Positions 1 through 12,002 of a stretch of DNA of 64,000 nucleotides are shown here, in pieces. How positions within the stretch are numbered: position 1 is the stretch's first letter; each line of letters opens with the position of its first letter. Made by a program: the position numbers and the translations under genes. The stretch comes from Sclerodactyla briareus. Lineage: Eukaryota; Echinodermata; Holothuroidea; Dendrochirotida; Sclerodactylidae. The notes below the pieces were generated by a model. It ran no database searches and was not told where the DNA came from. It saw nothing but the letters and a program-made list of their open reading frames with translations. The DNA is taken from assembly GCA_026419785.1 (NCBI GenBank), contig JAODTK010005660.1, positions 186,001 through 250,000 of the forward strand. Reading direction: 5' to 3'.

Positions 1-580
1 TGGAGGATCTTTGACTACAAAATTCTGAACACCAGAGAAGAAGTGTTTTATTCTTTGACCATTTCGGCAAAAATTGACCCCTGGATGACCTTCGAGCTCA
101 AATTCCTAAACATTCCGAATACGTATTCGATCGATGAAAGCAGCTATCACGATGATCTAATCTATTCTGGGGGAAGAAGCCGTCCTACTGGCCGTCCTAC
201 TAAATCGTAAAATTTGACTTTCAAGATGTCTTGAACTCAAAGGTGGGAACACCTCATATGGACCAATGGTCAATGACAACACCAATATCATGATCATTCA
301 ATTCAATTTTTGGGAGGAAGAAGCGTTTCATCATTTGACCTACAAAATGTCCGTTTTGGCAAAATGTTTACCCCAAGATGACCCTTGACCTCAAATGTTG
401 AAACACTCAGGAATACTATTGGACATGTTTAGTACTGACCAACCGTCATTATCATCCAATACGATATGTGGGAAATTGCAGAAGGGAGCATTTTATCTAG
501 TATTTGACCCTCAAAATGGTCATTTTTACCATCAACACCCCCCCCCAGGGACCTTTGACCTCTAGTCCCTGAACACCATG
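1..580. repeat. Degenerate tandem repeat, about 140-165 bp monomer, about 4 copies
   Basis: A block of the form GAAGAAGYGTTT...TTTGACC recurs at about 36, 174, 317 and 481, so the spacing is 138, 143 and 164 bases. Between these anchors each monomer has further shared words such as GATGACC, TTGACCTCAAA and GAATAC. The copies are strongly diverged and the array is cut by the left edge of the window. No reading frame runs through it. It resembles the CCTTTGACCTT-rich dispersed repeats seen elsewhere in the window, but I cannot name the family. Confidence 0.6.
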
Positions 581-591
581 CATTTAGCATT

Positions 592-3240
592 CAGTGGCGT
601 CGGCAAGAAGGAGGCACGGGGGAACGTCTACCGAAACAAAGTGTATCCCCCGGGTCCCCCTCTTTGAGATGTGGAGTTTGAAAAAACTGGTTCCGTCGAT
701 ATTTTTTCGAAACTAACCTGACTAATGTTGCTTCAAAATATAGCAAATGTAGCACCACATTACATGTGTGACCCTCAATTATTCACACCACTCCCCTCAA
801 ACCGCTCTCCCAGGACGGCGATCGCGAGCTTACCCGGAATTCCCCTCATGAAAGAAACTGTGGCCTCCGTTCCTCCTGCCCCCACCCCCCTCTCGGAATA
901 CTGAAGTCTAGTGACCCTTGTTCCCGATATTAACGTGCGCCTTTCACGAACACCTGAAATACACTGTATGAGGAGAAACATTTGCCTATTTTTTCACGAA
1001 ATGTGCTGTAACTGATTCCTAGTTGGCTTCGATCCAACATTCCTGAATACCCGAGATAACCTTTCCTGTTGCTCATTGTGAATAAGTTTCAATATATCTC
1101 TCAAACGTTGTAGAGAGTATAAATTTGGACGCGAAAATCTGCTGTGAGTCTTTCTGTCTGTTTTTGTCCCCGTCTGTTCCCAACGACAACAATTAAATTC
1201 GCTCAATAGTCCACAAACGACGAATTGTACGGTCTGGCGAACGCTACATCATCAGTTTGTCAACCACTTGTCATCGGTCAGTTTTTAACTGAATGGCTGT
1301 TTTTTAGCTTTCGACCGGCTGGTCAGAAATAACTGTTTGTTATCACACCTGTGTTACTGAATTAGTCGTTCACATTCTTGCACAAATATGTCTCCATTGA
1401 ATTGGTTTCCTTGATGTGTTAGCAAAAATTTCATTCCTATTCCCGCCATGTCGAATACGGTAGGACAATAATTCCATCTGCTTTTTCCCTCTCTGTATTC
1501 ACGCCTTACATATATAGGAATCAAGATGGGTTCTTCTTGATCAAATTTCCAAATTTTTGAGGCATCCCGCCTTTGTCCCCGCAGTTAGCCGAATAGGTTA
1601 AGTGAATATGATCATGCACGCACCTGTGCGTCTACATCAACATACAAAAGTAAATACGGTACATACACAGCCATGAGCTATAATACTTTTAAAACACATT
1701 AGGGATCTGTGCTTCATGTGTTTTCCTGCGCCAGTCGGGGAAAACTGCTAGTAGAGGATTACCGTAGGAGGGTACCGTTATGATGGAATTAACAAAACAT
1801 GATACGTCTCTATAGGGGCACGACCGGTACTTTAGAGCTGACCCCCCGCCGTCTTGGCAATAATAAAAAACAACACAGTTCCATGGTGTCTTGTGTATGT
1901 GGTCATTATAAATATCACGAGAAAGCGACCCTAACTTTTATCCATTGCTCCGGCTCGCTCTCACCTCAATGAAGGTCAATATCACAAGGATATGTCGCTT
2001 CAACTTGACGTACTATTCTCTGGCCTGGGGGAATTCGATTTTTCACATGAGCCCGCGGAAAAAACGCGTTAGTGGCCTTCAACAAAAAGTACGTCATCAG
2101 TTCTACCTCGACACCTCTGATGTCCCACGTGTTCAGCCGATGTGTCTATTTTCAACACCGTGATGGGTGGCAGGTTGGTTTATAGGCTATTACATTATTC
2201 TCATTTAGGTTCCTCCGACGACCTTAAGGCCAATTGCATTCGTTTGGAATCAGTTGAAGCATGACCGTTGTGCTGCAAACCCCCGCCGTTATTCTACTGC
2301 TCACGGCAATACTCTGTGTGAATAACCTATGAATCAAGATCTGGGGAGTATTTTCAAATCCCAGAGGCCTTTTTGAGTGAATTTTAAGCCTACTCTATGT
2401 CTATCTGTGACGAAACCATTACTACGTATTGCTTTGATGTCATGTAGGGACGGCACCACTGGGTATTCGGTAATCTCAGAAAAAGTTTCTTACACAGCGT
2501 GCTTTTCATTGATTGCTACAACATCATTGAACTTGTTTAGACCCTACCCCTCTTCCATCTGAGCTCGATTCCACACATTTCCAATCACCCTTGGCAAATG
2601 AGGCCCTATCTCTAGGGTGAAAAACTAGTTAACCTGACAAATTCGAAATTCGCCCGCAGTATTTTTATGAGCTGAATAACAAAAATAGACGAATTAAACG
2701 CTTCAACAGCACATACACAACCAGGTCATGCAGTGAAGTCGCATCGCACTAATTTTTATATAAATAGTGTGTCCAGCATTCTTCGGCAGTTTCAATAGCC
2801 AAATATTCGATATTCATCGGATTACTCCCCTATCATGCATCACTCGATTTCGTGAGGTCCATCGAACTGCTCCGCTAGACTACGGAACTCCACGTCATCC
2901 TATAAACAGAGGACACCAAATTACAATAGACCTACTCGTATGAAGCGGAAATATACTTTTTCATAATCTCTGATATTTCCAGCATCCCCACATACTGATG
3001 GTCGTCCATTTACTATCATCTTCTCTTAGCATCTGTCATTTTAACCGATTACGCCACATAGGCCTATTCACCCAGCATATGGCATATTACAGTGCAGTGC
3101 TTAGTGGAGCCGAGAATCGCATAACGTCAATAATTTCTACATCGTTTCGAGCATTCACTCAGTCACCGGTCGACGCGTCGGTATAATAAGTGACTTCACA
3201 TTCTAATAAAATATTTATTCAACTAATCAATTCATCATCC
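592..3240. other. No supported gene; one possible transposon terminus at its left end
   Basis: At 592 the sequence CAGTGGCGTCGGCAAG, followed by a G/C-rich stretch to about 665, resembles the CAGTGGCGTA-type termini found at 31.1 and 56.7 kb. The right end cannot be placed. The rest has only short, interrupted frames on both strands, with no recognisable domain, tRNA or array. Confidence 0.4.
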
Positions 3241-3246
3241 ATCCAT

Positions 3247-3430
3247 CCACAAATGCAAAATCTTGTGTTACTAGCAACTTATCCTCGGTTTGTGTAAGAA
3301 ATTACACAACATTGTAATTGTTAAACCACTTTTATCACAAAGCTGTGTAATTTATTAGCAAAACACCGAGGTAGGTGTGGCTAGTTCCACAGTGTCTGCA
3401 AATTCTATACACAACTTTTTAAGAGTGTAC
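3247..3430. mobile_element. Palindromic MITE, decayed copy of the TACACTCT...TGTTGTGTA family
   Basis: The right end reads ACACAACTTTTTAAGAGTGTA, which is the inverted terminus of the complete copy at 45900-46102. The interior has the same nested palindrome: TGTGTAAGAAATTACACAAC on the left and TGTGTAATTTATTAGCAAAACACCGAGG on the right half, around a TTATCAC centre. The left terminus has decayed to a TCTTGTGTTACTAG remnant. It has no coding capacity, so it would have depended on a transposase supplied elsewhere. Confidence 0.75.
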
Positions 3431-4580
3431 CACCTGCATAACAGGGGTTACCTCCAGGTCGTCTCATTTCCTCAACAGTCAGAGAAAACTCGCGTCATGG
3501 CGGCATGCGAACTGTGGCCTCCAAAGGAAGAGGCAGCGATTTTCGTTTTCAACTAAGTTTGAACACGTACGGCCCTCGTGTTATAGCCGGCGGACAGTAT
3601 TATATTATTAGGCAAAGGGTATTAGCTCAGGTTGGGTTGAACGACCAGAGATCGTATTCGTCCCTCATTTTACAAGGCAGCGCAACTTAGCCCCCAGGTT
3701 GGCAGCGGCCGTGCGACCTAGATATCATTCGGATGAGAAGCTTCTATTGCAACGAAGTTACATTGAAGTCGTTAATGATGTAGGCCCTACATTCCTAATG
3801 GACTTTCTTACGATTATGGGGCGTGAAATTACTTTTTCCTATGGACCACCAACGGTGTGGTTAACCAGCCTCTGTTCCGAAACTAAGCCCGTAAGATTGT
3901 AAGAAAGAATGGAACGTTAGCAGCCGTCCGTCCGTCGCGTGTATTCGTCTCTTATGTGATAGGCACAGAAGGCACTAGGCAGATCTACGTTCTGAAGTTC
4001 GGCAAATCATAGGCTTTAAAGCAAATCACTGTAAAAACTGCCAAAGAGGGCCTATCCGTTGACGTAGTAAGAATTAATTACTACTCTGAAATGTTTAAAA
4101 ACTTGACCACTTGCCTGTCCTGATTATGGCTCTCGGCAAACCGTGTGGGCGCTTCTCGGAGTCCACGGGATTGTTCCTTTAATGAATTTCTCATCGAGTT
4201 TCGTGTTTAAACTATTTGGTCACTTTGGTCGTGAAGAGGGTTAACCCCCCAGAACCCCCGGGCGTACGCCACTGGCCAAAACTCAGATGACTGGATGGTG
4301 GCTTGCATGGGTAGCCCATAGAGGGATAACACATGGGTAGAATGGATTAATAAAAGTTTATCCTTCGGCCTTCAGCCAGGATTAAAAGTGAGGGCTACAT
4401 TTCTCCTCCCACTTGAGTCAATTAAAAAACTACCACATGTCGTAGGTGTCTGTATGTGCATATTTGCATGTAACAGTACGTCACCCCGCCTTCATATGGT
4501 TTTTGTCTCTCCTGATTTGTCAAGGGAGACATAGTGGTCACTTTGTTGTGTGGTCTGTCGTCTGTCGTCGTCTGTTTGTC
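3431..4580. other. No supported gene; short transposon-terminus remnant near 4270
   Basis: The only open frames (about 3505-3690 and 3699-3902) carry no recognisable domain. Around 4240-4275 a C-rich run is followed by GGCGTACGCCACTGG, the reverse complement of a CCAGTGGCGTAC terminus, so a decayed hAT-like fragment probably ends here on the minus strand. ATGGCGGC at 3497-3504 begins a 19-codon frame and is discussed as a finding. Confidence 0.4.
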
Positions 4581-4603
4581 GTCTGTCTGTCTGTCTGTCT
4601 GTC
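4581..4603. repeat. (GTCT)n microsatellite
   Basis: Five to six uninterrupted GTCT units follow imperfect GTCGTCT/GTCTGTTT copies from about 4550. The apparent short frames on both strands here are products of the repeat. Confidence 0.9.
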
Positions 4604-4774
4604 CGTATGCGCGGTTGATATTCCTGAACGCTGAAATGGAAAGCAATCATGCTGGAACCTTTTCGTGAGGTGCGCGGTGAAGAGGTGTCGATGTGCAACC
4701 ATGTTCGTCACCGACAGACCATACCCATTTGCCTAAATTGCATTTTAATGAAAATTGGCCCGGAAGCTTGCTTG

Positions 4775-5075
4775 TTGCTACAAGAGATCTCTTGGATCTC
4801 TATCTGATCTCTATTCTGATTTGCATAATTTCTGCGATATTTTTGAAGTTCGTTGGATTTGACGAAACTCGGTGGAGAAGATCGGTTTAACTATAGTCCC
4901 AATAAATTTTACAGTAGGGACGAGTCCCCCCGAAGGTCATTTATGTTAATAAGTCGCCATTTCCTCTGTCTAATTTGCATAAGTATTAAGAGGTTTGAAG
5001 TAGTTGGTTGAATCCTCATGAAACCTTGGTGGGTATGGTACATTTTGACCTGATAAATTTAACAACAGTGTCGGT
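4775..5075. repeat. Two TTTGCATAATT...AAACTTGGTG monomers (Helitron-interior-like repeat)
   Basis: The word series TTTGCATAAT, then GAAGTTCGTTGGATTTGACGAAACTCGGTGG at about 4820-4875, recurs as TTTGCATAAG ... GAAGTAGTTGG...GAAACCTTGGTGG at about 4975-5035. A GAAGGTCATTTATG segment lies between them. The same monomer fills the interior of the Helitron-like copies at 46.9-47.5 kb and 16.9-17.5 kb. Boundaries are vague and no terminal structure is visible here, so this may be a fragment of a longer decayed element. Confidence 0.55.
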
Positions 5076-5399
5076 AAAGTGTCACTTAAGCGTCATTTAT
5101 GATGAATCATTGCAATGAATTACGCAATTAGCGAAGTTGTTGTTTTGTAAAGGCCAATAACCATTGGATGAGTGCAGTTAGGGTCCTCGTAGAGATTGGT
5201 CATGCTTAATTGTGGGGTTCAGTGGATCAAACAACATAGAACGACGAGGTCAAAAGTCAAAGGTCAAGTCAAATGACCGTCAATCCATTTTTGGATAGTG
5301 ATAGAGCTCTGGTGCTACATAGACGAAACCAACTCCCGCTTCGATCTGAACCTTGTCCTCAAGTTACAAAGGCGATAGCATAGGCGTGTGTGTATGTAT
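5076..5399. other. No supported gene; GGTCAAAGGTCAAG-type words only
   Basis: A run of imperfect GTCAAA/GGTCAA words is present at 5245-5280. Nothing else is recognisable. Confidence 0.5.
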
Positions 5400-5715
5400 C
5401 TGATTACATAATGCTTTGGGGCTTGATGCATCACAACGAGGCAAGCATTTCTCATAAAACCGCTGCATCAAAGGGTACATTTTAAGGTCAGAAAGCTGCC
5501 AAATAATAACATTTCCTGCAAAACAACTTCTAGTGAGTGTATGCGATATGGCTGACATTTTGGGACGTCGTTAAGCATATCATCATGGGAACATTTTTCA
5601 TAGAAAACGTTATGGTAATCAAAGGTCATTCAGGCGTACTTATGGACAAAAAACTGCTAAATAATAGCATTTTCTCCAACAACCTCCGATATGCGATTAT
5701 GGCTGATGAAATGTT
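5400..5715. repeat. Diverged tandem duplication, about 150 bp, two copies
   Basis: The segment ending GCTGCCAAATAATAACATTTCCTGCAAAACAAC...GTATGCGATATGGCTGA (to about 5557) is repeated as ACTGCTAAATAATAGCATTTTCTCCAACAAC...ATATGCGATTATGGCTGA (to about 5706). The copies are roughly 150 bases apart. Each is preceded by an AAAGGTCA- or AAGGGTACA-like word. It is non-coding and of unknown family. Confidence 0.6.
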
Positions 5716-7135
5716 GAGGCATGGTGCTCATTATCGATGGTAATATTTGCCTGAAAACTGACATTATGTCATTAGAAGGTAGTTAAGGACTGATAATCAG
5801 AATGTTCATTAATCTAATAGTTATTCCAACGATTTCTCTCATCCCTGTACTATGACTGAAACTCCAGCCTCCAGCTCCAGCCTGTCTACCTTTCTTTTGG
5901 CCCCTCTGACAATTAAAGTTAGGGTTGTTTACATAGCTCTGGCAGCGTTTCTCTTGTAACAGGAAGGTAAAAAGTCCATGCTACCGCTACCTATTCAAGA
6001 ATGCAGGGTGTCAGGTTACACCTGCAGTAGAGGGCTTATATTGCCACTGGTGACAGTGTAGGGTGTGAGAAGCAGGGAAGTACATGGACTATAGAGATTG
6101 ATTCGGACCATATGGGTAATCGGGAGGGAGGAAACTATCAACTCAGTAATGGTTATAACCAGAGAGTCCAGGGTAGGTAGAATCGTGCGAAAAGACCAGT
6201 TGTGTTATGTGGTTGCTATGTGTTGCGGGATCAGTAAATGATGACATGAATGTTAACTATTTAAGAGGTATTAGATACCATTACGTGTTATACAACAATT
6301 ATCGATCATTTTGCTTTATTCATTTTCTTCATCAATCACCTTTCATTTCTGTGAATAGAGCACTCCTGTGGTTAATCAATATATCAAAATTATATTTCAC
6401 ATTAGGCTGGAGGACACTGGAGGTCATTCAGTGTGTCAATTTCGCATAGTGTTTTCCAAATTTCAAAGTTGGTTCGAGTTTCCTGGAAGCTCGGTTGGTA
6501 TGGTCTACCTTAGTTAGGCCCCAAAATGTTAACATTGACTCGAGTTACTGGGGGTTTTGCAGTGTGTATAAATTGCTCCATTCATGCAAATGTTCAAGTT
6601 TGTTGAATTCCCATGAAATGTATTAAGTGCGGTCCTGAGATATGTGGAGTGAGCCAATGGGTGAATAGGCAGTTGAATTTTGTGTCTAATTTGCATAATT
6701 TAGGCAATCTTAGTCACATGTCTACAAACTTCTACTTCTTTATCTTTAGTAAACATTGTCAATAATCAGTCCTCACGAATGTGAAATTGATCATGATTAA
6801 GAGGGTGTTAAATGCTAATATCAAAATCTTAAAGCAACACATTAAATGCCTTGTAACTGTTTGCTTGGTGACTATTAGATGGAACACTGATCGCGCAACC
6901 AGGCGAGACAACTGGGGGCGATCGCCTTGTTGTTTTGTTTTTCCGTCATGATGAGGAATAAAAAAGCGTATGCGTAAAAACTGCGACATTTTGATATTCT
7001 AGCTTGTAACTCGATACCCTTTTTGATGTTCATATAATGCTTACAACTTGATCAGAATCATGTCTACATTTTAGTTTTCAGGTAAAATGTCATCAGCTGT
7101 GCTAGTGAAGAAATCACACAGTCTTTTGGGCCTTC
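5716..7135. other. No supported gene; further TTTGCATAATT repeat monomers at 6450-6740
   Basis: Between about 6450 and 6740 the words AATTTCAAAGTTGGTT, GGTTGGTATGG, TCATGCAAATG and CTAATTTGCATAATTTAGGCAA mark one or two more copies of the monomer seen at 4.8-5.1 kb. The other short frames (for example 6207-6449 and 6759-6989) have no recognisable features. Confidence 0.45.
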
Positions 7136-7139
7136 TGGT

Positions 7140-7205
7140 TTTGAAGAGGTTCGAAGGCCCATATTCATGTAACAGACTTCCTTCAAACTAGCACAGGTGA
7201 AAAGA
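7140..7205. repeat. Dispersed repeat, paired with 54878-54945
   Basis: AAGGCCCATATTCATGTAACAGACTTCCTTCAAACTAGCACAGGTGAAAA-type sequence here is matched by an equally oriented, roughly 80% similar stretch at 54878-54945. The shared anchors are CATGTAACAGA, AACTAGCACAGGTGAAAA and CTCAAA. Neither copy shows terminal repeats. Confidence 0.65.
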
Positions 7206-7599
7206 GGACAATCTCAAAACCACACACCGGGGTGGTGCGGGTTGGTGGGGAGGTCCCACTCCAAATTTTTAGGTTCCAGCATGTTGCCTTGTTGAGTTAT
7301 ATTCCAATTTACCTTTCATGAGTCTATGATACACAGGGGAACAGGAACGATGCAAAGGCCGCCCTGGATCGAATGAATGCCAACCCGTAACTGCTGTTTT
7401 TGCGCTGTGATAACAGAAAGACAAAAATAGCATTCCCCAGTATGAAATAAGATTAAATTCATCTTGTGAAAGTTTCCCCCATTCGGTGCCCCTAGTTGTA
7501 GTCTGATAAAGGATTCTCCAATGGAAACCATGTGACTTTTTAATTACCAGATTAACTGGGATTCCACCGTTCCCCGTGACTCCACGAAGACTTGGAGAC

Positions 7600-8465
7600 A
7601 GGGAAAAACTGCAAAAAACCTAGAACGGTAAGCTCCCTGGTCCGTACAGAGTTAACCTGTTCCTCCTAACGTCCTTTGCGGATTGTTGTCTGTTTCGCTA
7701 AATCGCCTCCCTATTTACATTGAACCTCTAGTAGAAGGTGTGGTTCCTGGATTGGATTAAGGCAATGTTTCGCTCGGCCTATTTTCAAGAAAGTTAATCG
7801 TTCTCATTCTTGTAATTACAAGCCAGTTCGTCTTACCAGTGTGGTTTGTGAAGGGATTGAATTAATTATTAGGGATCATTTGGTGCTTTGGACCCCACAC
7901 TTTTTCATATACTACACACTCTTAACGATCTCGAAGATTATGTCCAAACTTGATTGAACAAATTTGCGACTAAACACTGAGTTGTATATAAGAAGTGACT
8001 TCGAATGATGATGTGGCATCTTTCAAATGATTAGACCGGGAATCTCGCAATGGTCTTCCGATTGGCAAATTTCTTTAACGCCGATAAAGGAAAATTGGTG
8101 CATGTCTGCTATAATAATGCCAACGCGTCTTTTAGTTTTAATTGCCGAAATCTATGTGTAAACTCTGGAAAGATATTGGGTGTTTTTTTGTTATTCTACA
8201 TGAAACCTTCCAAGTAGTATGGCGGGATCGCAAGGAAGGTAATTGGATTCTTGTCTTTTCACAGTTTTCCTTGACAAGCCTTGTTGTCAGCTTTCAGGCA
8301 GTTGGTAAGACTACACCCGGAGTATTCCGTGGCAAACGGAATTCCTATTCCGCGAAAGATTAGCTGCTAATTGAAACGTTTGAAGGGTTCAAAGTTGTTG
8401 TTCTGAGATTGTTGATTTCTTTCCGAGAACGTCGTGTTACTCCGTTACGCTCGAAAGTTATGGGA
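7600..8465 (+). pseudogene. Decayed LINE reverse transcriptase fragment (CR1/L2-like)
   Basis: Conceptual translation over several frames gives ordered pieces of a non-LTR retrotransposon ORF2. EGVVP and DWIKA occur at about 7733-7765. An unbroken stretch at 7772-7900 contains RPIFKKVNRSHSCNYKPVRL and TSVVCEG...IIRDHLV. A remnant NDLEDYV...KFATK...VVYKK lies at 7922-7995, where intact relatives have FADDTKVY. FNADKGKLVHVCYNNANASF follows at about 8073-8132, then LGVF, and finally HPEYSV at 8310-8330. RT blocks are in the right order, but the part between IIRDHLV and NDLEDYV (which should hold the catalytic VPQGSV segment and motif A) is missing, and the YADD/FADD aspartates are replaced. Many stops and frameshifts show it is dead. 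The 50.4-51.26 kb fragment is the closest relative in this window. Confidence 0.88.
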
Positions 8466-8769
8466 GATTATTTTTAGCTCTGCTCTCTGCTTGGGTTGTT
8501 GTCGTTAGGGTCCATTCATGATGACTCGTTAATTCTGACCCTTTCCTACTAAACTGACCCTAAACTAAACTGAGGCTAATTTTGTAATAGCTGGTTGTGC
8601 CTAATTCGCGCACTATCGGGTTAGCTGGATATTCGTCCGGGGGGTTTGGCTGGCCATATGTAATATTTTTTTCATTTGCATGGGCTGCAAGACGGGCAAA
8701 GGCTTAAAGCCGAGACTCCGCTTGAGACAAGGATTTGAAAGAGGCTATGGAAGATGTGAGAACAGCATG

Positions 8770-9800
8770 TTGTTCTAGACTAGAGAAGTTGAAGATTGTA
8801 GAAAGAGGGAGTTGACGACAGATGGCAAAGCATTTCCAAAAGCGAGAGTTCTGACAACGATCGGAAGAATGATAAACAGAGTTGACGGCGTGCAGAATGA
8901 AAACTTAATATCATGATAACATGCTGTCTTTGATCGGCCGAGTCTACCCGATATGAGATGAGTGTGGGCATAAAATAGGGCTAACCTCGGAGGAGCAATG
9001 CCCCCATATATAGAGATAGAAAAGTGTGCAAGACGGGCCCTAGAAGGAGTCAAAAGAAGTCATCTCCAATAAGTCTGACAGCTTTGGACTGTACTCTCGA
9101 GAATTTCAATGGCTGTCTGGACTGGTGCTCCCCCCAAACGTGGGATGAACGTAGTGGGGTATTCTGCAGTTCCCAGCTGGGGACGAATCTGTGCTTCATA
9201 GAGCCGCAGCAGATGACAGGCTCAAAGAGTTGTCGAGGAGCGGAAAGGCAGCCAGTTCTGGAGGCCCCTTGGGCAATATCTGCAACATAGGATTTCCAGC
9301 TGAGATCGGAGTCAAACGCATGCTAACAAGAACTATAGAATCTGAGAATACCAGGTCAGAACCTTCAAGAAATGTTGTGACAGTTTTGTCACGCTTTCGA
9401 GAGTATGAGGAACTTCAATCATCTTGGGATTGAACTTGACCATGATTATCACAACTCCACTGGGTTACATAGATAGTTTTTCGTTAAGAAGGTCAGCAGT
9501 TCACCGGCGTTTTGTGAGGCAATTAGAAGGGTGATTGAAACCAGTTGACAGGCTATAGCAAAAGAGAAGACTGGGCAGGATATGGCATAAGAAGGTCATT
9601 GATGAAGAGAAAAAACAAGGTTGGAGAGATGACAGATCCTTGGGGCACTTCTGCATTGATGTGATGAACTAACGATGTAAATCCATCGACACAAACAGCA
9701 ATCGACCGATCAGAGATAAAGTCAGAGATCCAGCGGATGCAGAGAAGGGTGGAGACCAGTGGAGTGGAGACCAATAAATAGAAATACAAGATCATATTAC
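8770..9800 (-). pseudogene. Decayed LINE, 3' half of ORF2 (Jockey/CR1-group)
   Basis: Read on the minus strand from 9795, the frame gives WISDFISDRS..., then VPQGSVISPT and FLFINDLL, the RT motif B' region with the thumb-side INDLL. Further on, in shifted frames, come VKFNPK, a SWKSYV-like region, LLRLYEAQIRP and GGAP...ALEILES-like text. A final open stretch at 8775-9053 reads TPSRARLAHFSISIYGG ... NALPSVVNS, which matches the usual C-terminal end of such ORFs (LDPLEHRR..., WNALPS). The first RT motifs and the endonuclease are absent, as in a 5'-truncated insertion. Several frameshifts and stops are present. Its family differs from that at 7.6-8.4 kb, which lies 300 bases away in the opposite orientation. 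Confidence 0.88.
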
Positions 9801-11750
9801 ATGTCCCTTAACCATTAATGTTTAATGAACAGTTGCAACAATACCGGCGTGGGTGGTTATTTTGTTTAAACGTAACCATACCAAGCCTAGCTGTAGCCGT
9901 GAACTAGCTCATTCGTTAACCTCCTGTTAGCTTATCCAAAAACCACCCATACCCTTCAGGGAGAGGACCTCCATTAGCCTCTTCATTGACTCACATACTA
10001 AATTCCGTTGAGGGAGTCGCTGGGGATCCCCGTGCCCTACTGGGAGGCCCAAGCCACTGAATATTTGAAAGCAGAGAAGTGTAGCAACAATGACACTTGC
10101 AAATTACCTTACTTCAACCGGTCACTTTTTTGGCTAGAGGAGCTTGGAGTTAGCAGACGACCTTCACTCGACGTGATTCTGTCCGACCATCAATTCTGCT
10201 TCAAATCACCTGGAAATATATTGTGAAATGATAGCTGATTCTCACCAAACTCACAACTTTTGTACAAATGTGCTCTTTCACATGCAGGCGAAGTCATACC
10301 CATCATATGTTGAATGGTAACATAAACATTGGTGTCAAAGAGTGTTTAGGCACTATTTTCGTCGGAACATCACTACATTTACCCACGCCGTGCCAATTTC
10401 CTTAGCTTCCTATTCCCGCATCAGTCCCCTTTCTGTTTATTGTCTAGTGATATTTTCGGTAAATATTGGAAATTTCGTTTTAGAACAATGTAAAAAGAGA
10501 CGATAGACAATTGTGTATGTAGCGTGAGTGTGTTGGCTAAAGTTCTCTCATTATCTACATCGGGTGATTATCGAACGAATAATATTCAAGTCACGTCGTC
10601 GTCAGAATCCGCCGTAGAGGTAATCAACTTTGTTATGTATGAACCTTTCCTCGATTCCAGTCACGTGAGGGAAACTGATTCCCAGGCGTGACGGCGGTGG
10701 AGTTTCTATCATGTAACTAGTATTGATTTATAAAACATACAGCTCCCCCCGTGGTGACCCTGTCTCGTCAACCGGGAGCGTTATTGTCCTTGACACGCTC
10801 ATGTTCGTAATTTTGTCAAAGACCTACATATCAGGCATTAACCTCAATTTCAGTAATCTTCTCGTCATTTGACGAATTGTATTGCGCCGTTACCTAATAG
10901 GCTCAAAGGTTGATGTCGCGCGGTCGTACTTTTTACTTCTTCTGAGTCCGACATAAGAGGAAGTTACTCAATTGATATCATCATCCTGATCATAAATCGT
11001 TAGATCGTCTCCAAATAACTATACCGATATTTGTCGGCGCCCAAAATTTACTTAGGGAAATGAATATTACACCAATTGTAGCGTTTTAAGGATTTTCCCG
11101 AGGCATAACCGCCGTTGGAGGTATACTCTCGGGGTAAATATATTAAGTAACGGGTTTAGATCTTAGAACAATAAACTTCTAAAAGTTAAAAAAAAAGTGG
11201 TCTCGCACTACGGTAATGTCTCAAGGAAAACACCTCTTTCATGTATGAGATCGAGAGTCGAGTAAACAATTAGAGACATGGACGAGAACTCAAAGACGTG
11301 TAGCGGTTCTTTGCCATATAATATACCTTCACATGAATAAGATGACCTATAGTACTGAGAGTGTTACGTATTACTAACTCTGCACCTAGTGTTATCGACA
11401 GTAGAGTTGTAAAAGCAATCTTTGAGCCCCTTATATCTCAAGAACTGCGTTTCGATTGATCTGTAGTAGGTTTCACCCATAAAGCACACAATGCTCTAAT
11501 TTATCCAAATATTTTCCGAACATCAAACAGAAAGACAGTCGGATCATCTGATTCCGAGTCATAGCCTATCAGCGATACGATCTCTCATCATGAACCTGTA
11601 TGGTAGTTTTTTGCCCATAGGTAACCCTGAGGACCTTCAATGGCACGACGGTTTATAAGATAACAGTTCCCATTCATGGTGGACACGTTGTTCTGAGATT
11701 TTAGCCACGCATAGAATTAACTGTCTCCGAAAGTTGTCACAGAAACAATA
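9801..11750. other. No supported gene or repeat
   Basis: Both strands carry only short interrupted frames (the longest, 10008-10226, is 72 codons and unrecognised). No array, terminal repeat or RNA-like fold stood out. Confidence 0.5.
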
Positions 11751-11879
11751 CCTATTCACCTTTTTTACATTATGGACCTTGATTGACCTTTGAAGATATA
11801 ACAGTGTTAATGGCACACTTGATACCCCCTCCATGATGTACACAATATCTTGAAATTAGCCCACGGCAGGAACTAACAC

Positions 11880-12002
11880 TCGAGGGGCGCGCTGGCGCAA
11901 CCCTCATAGAGATGAGTCCTTCGAGGGGCGCGCTGGCGCAACCCTCATAGAGATGAGTCCTTCGAGGGGCGCGCTGGCGCAACTCTCATAGGGATGAGTC
12001 TT
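11880..12002. repeat. 41-bp tandem repeat, three copies
   Basis: Units start at 11880, 11921 and 11962. The first two are identical over the repeat and the third has two substitutions (CTCTCATAGG for CCCTCATAGA). Each unit contains GGGGCGCGCTGGCGCAA and a small inverted repeat CTCAT-AGAG-ATGAG. The near identity suggests a recent expansion. The GC-rich unit contrasts with the AT-rich flanks. Confidence 0.95.

Noticed and set aside
3699-3902. Frame starting AAAVRPRYHSDEKLL
   Set aside because: No ATG at the start, no domain, and no supporting context.
11880-12002. GATGAGTCC words as a hammerhead ribozyme core
   Set aside because: The required CTGATGA core and matching GAAA segment are not present; the words belong to the 41-bp repeat.
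11880-12002. Three spaced repeats as a CRISPR array
   Set aside because: The units are contiguous with no spacers, and the window is animal-like.
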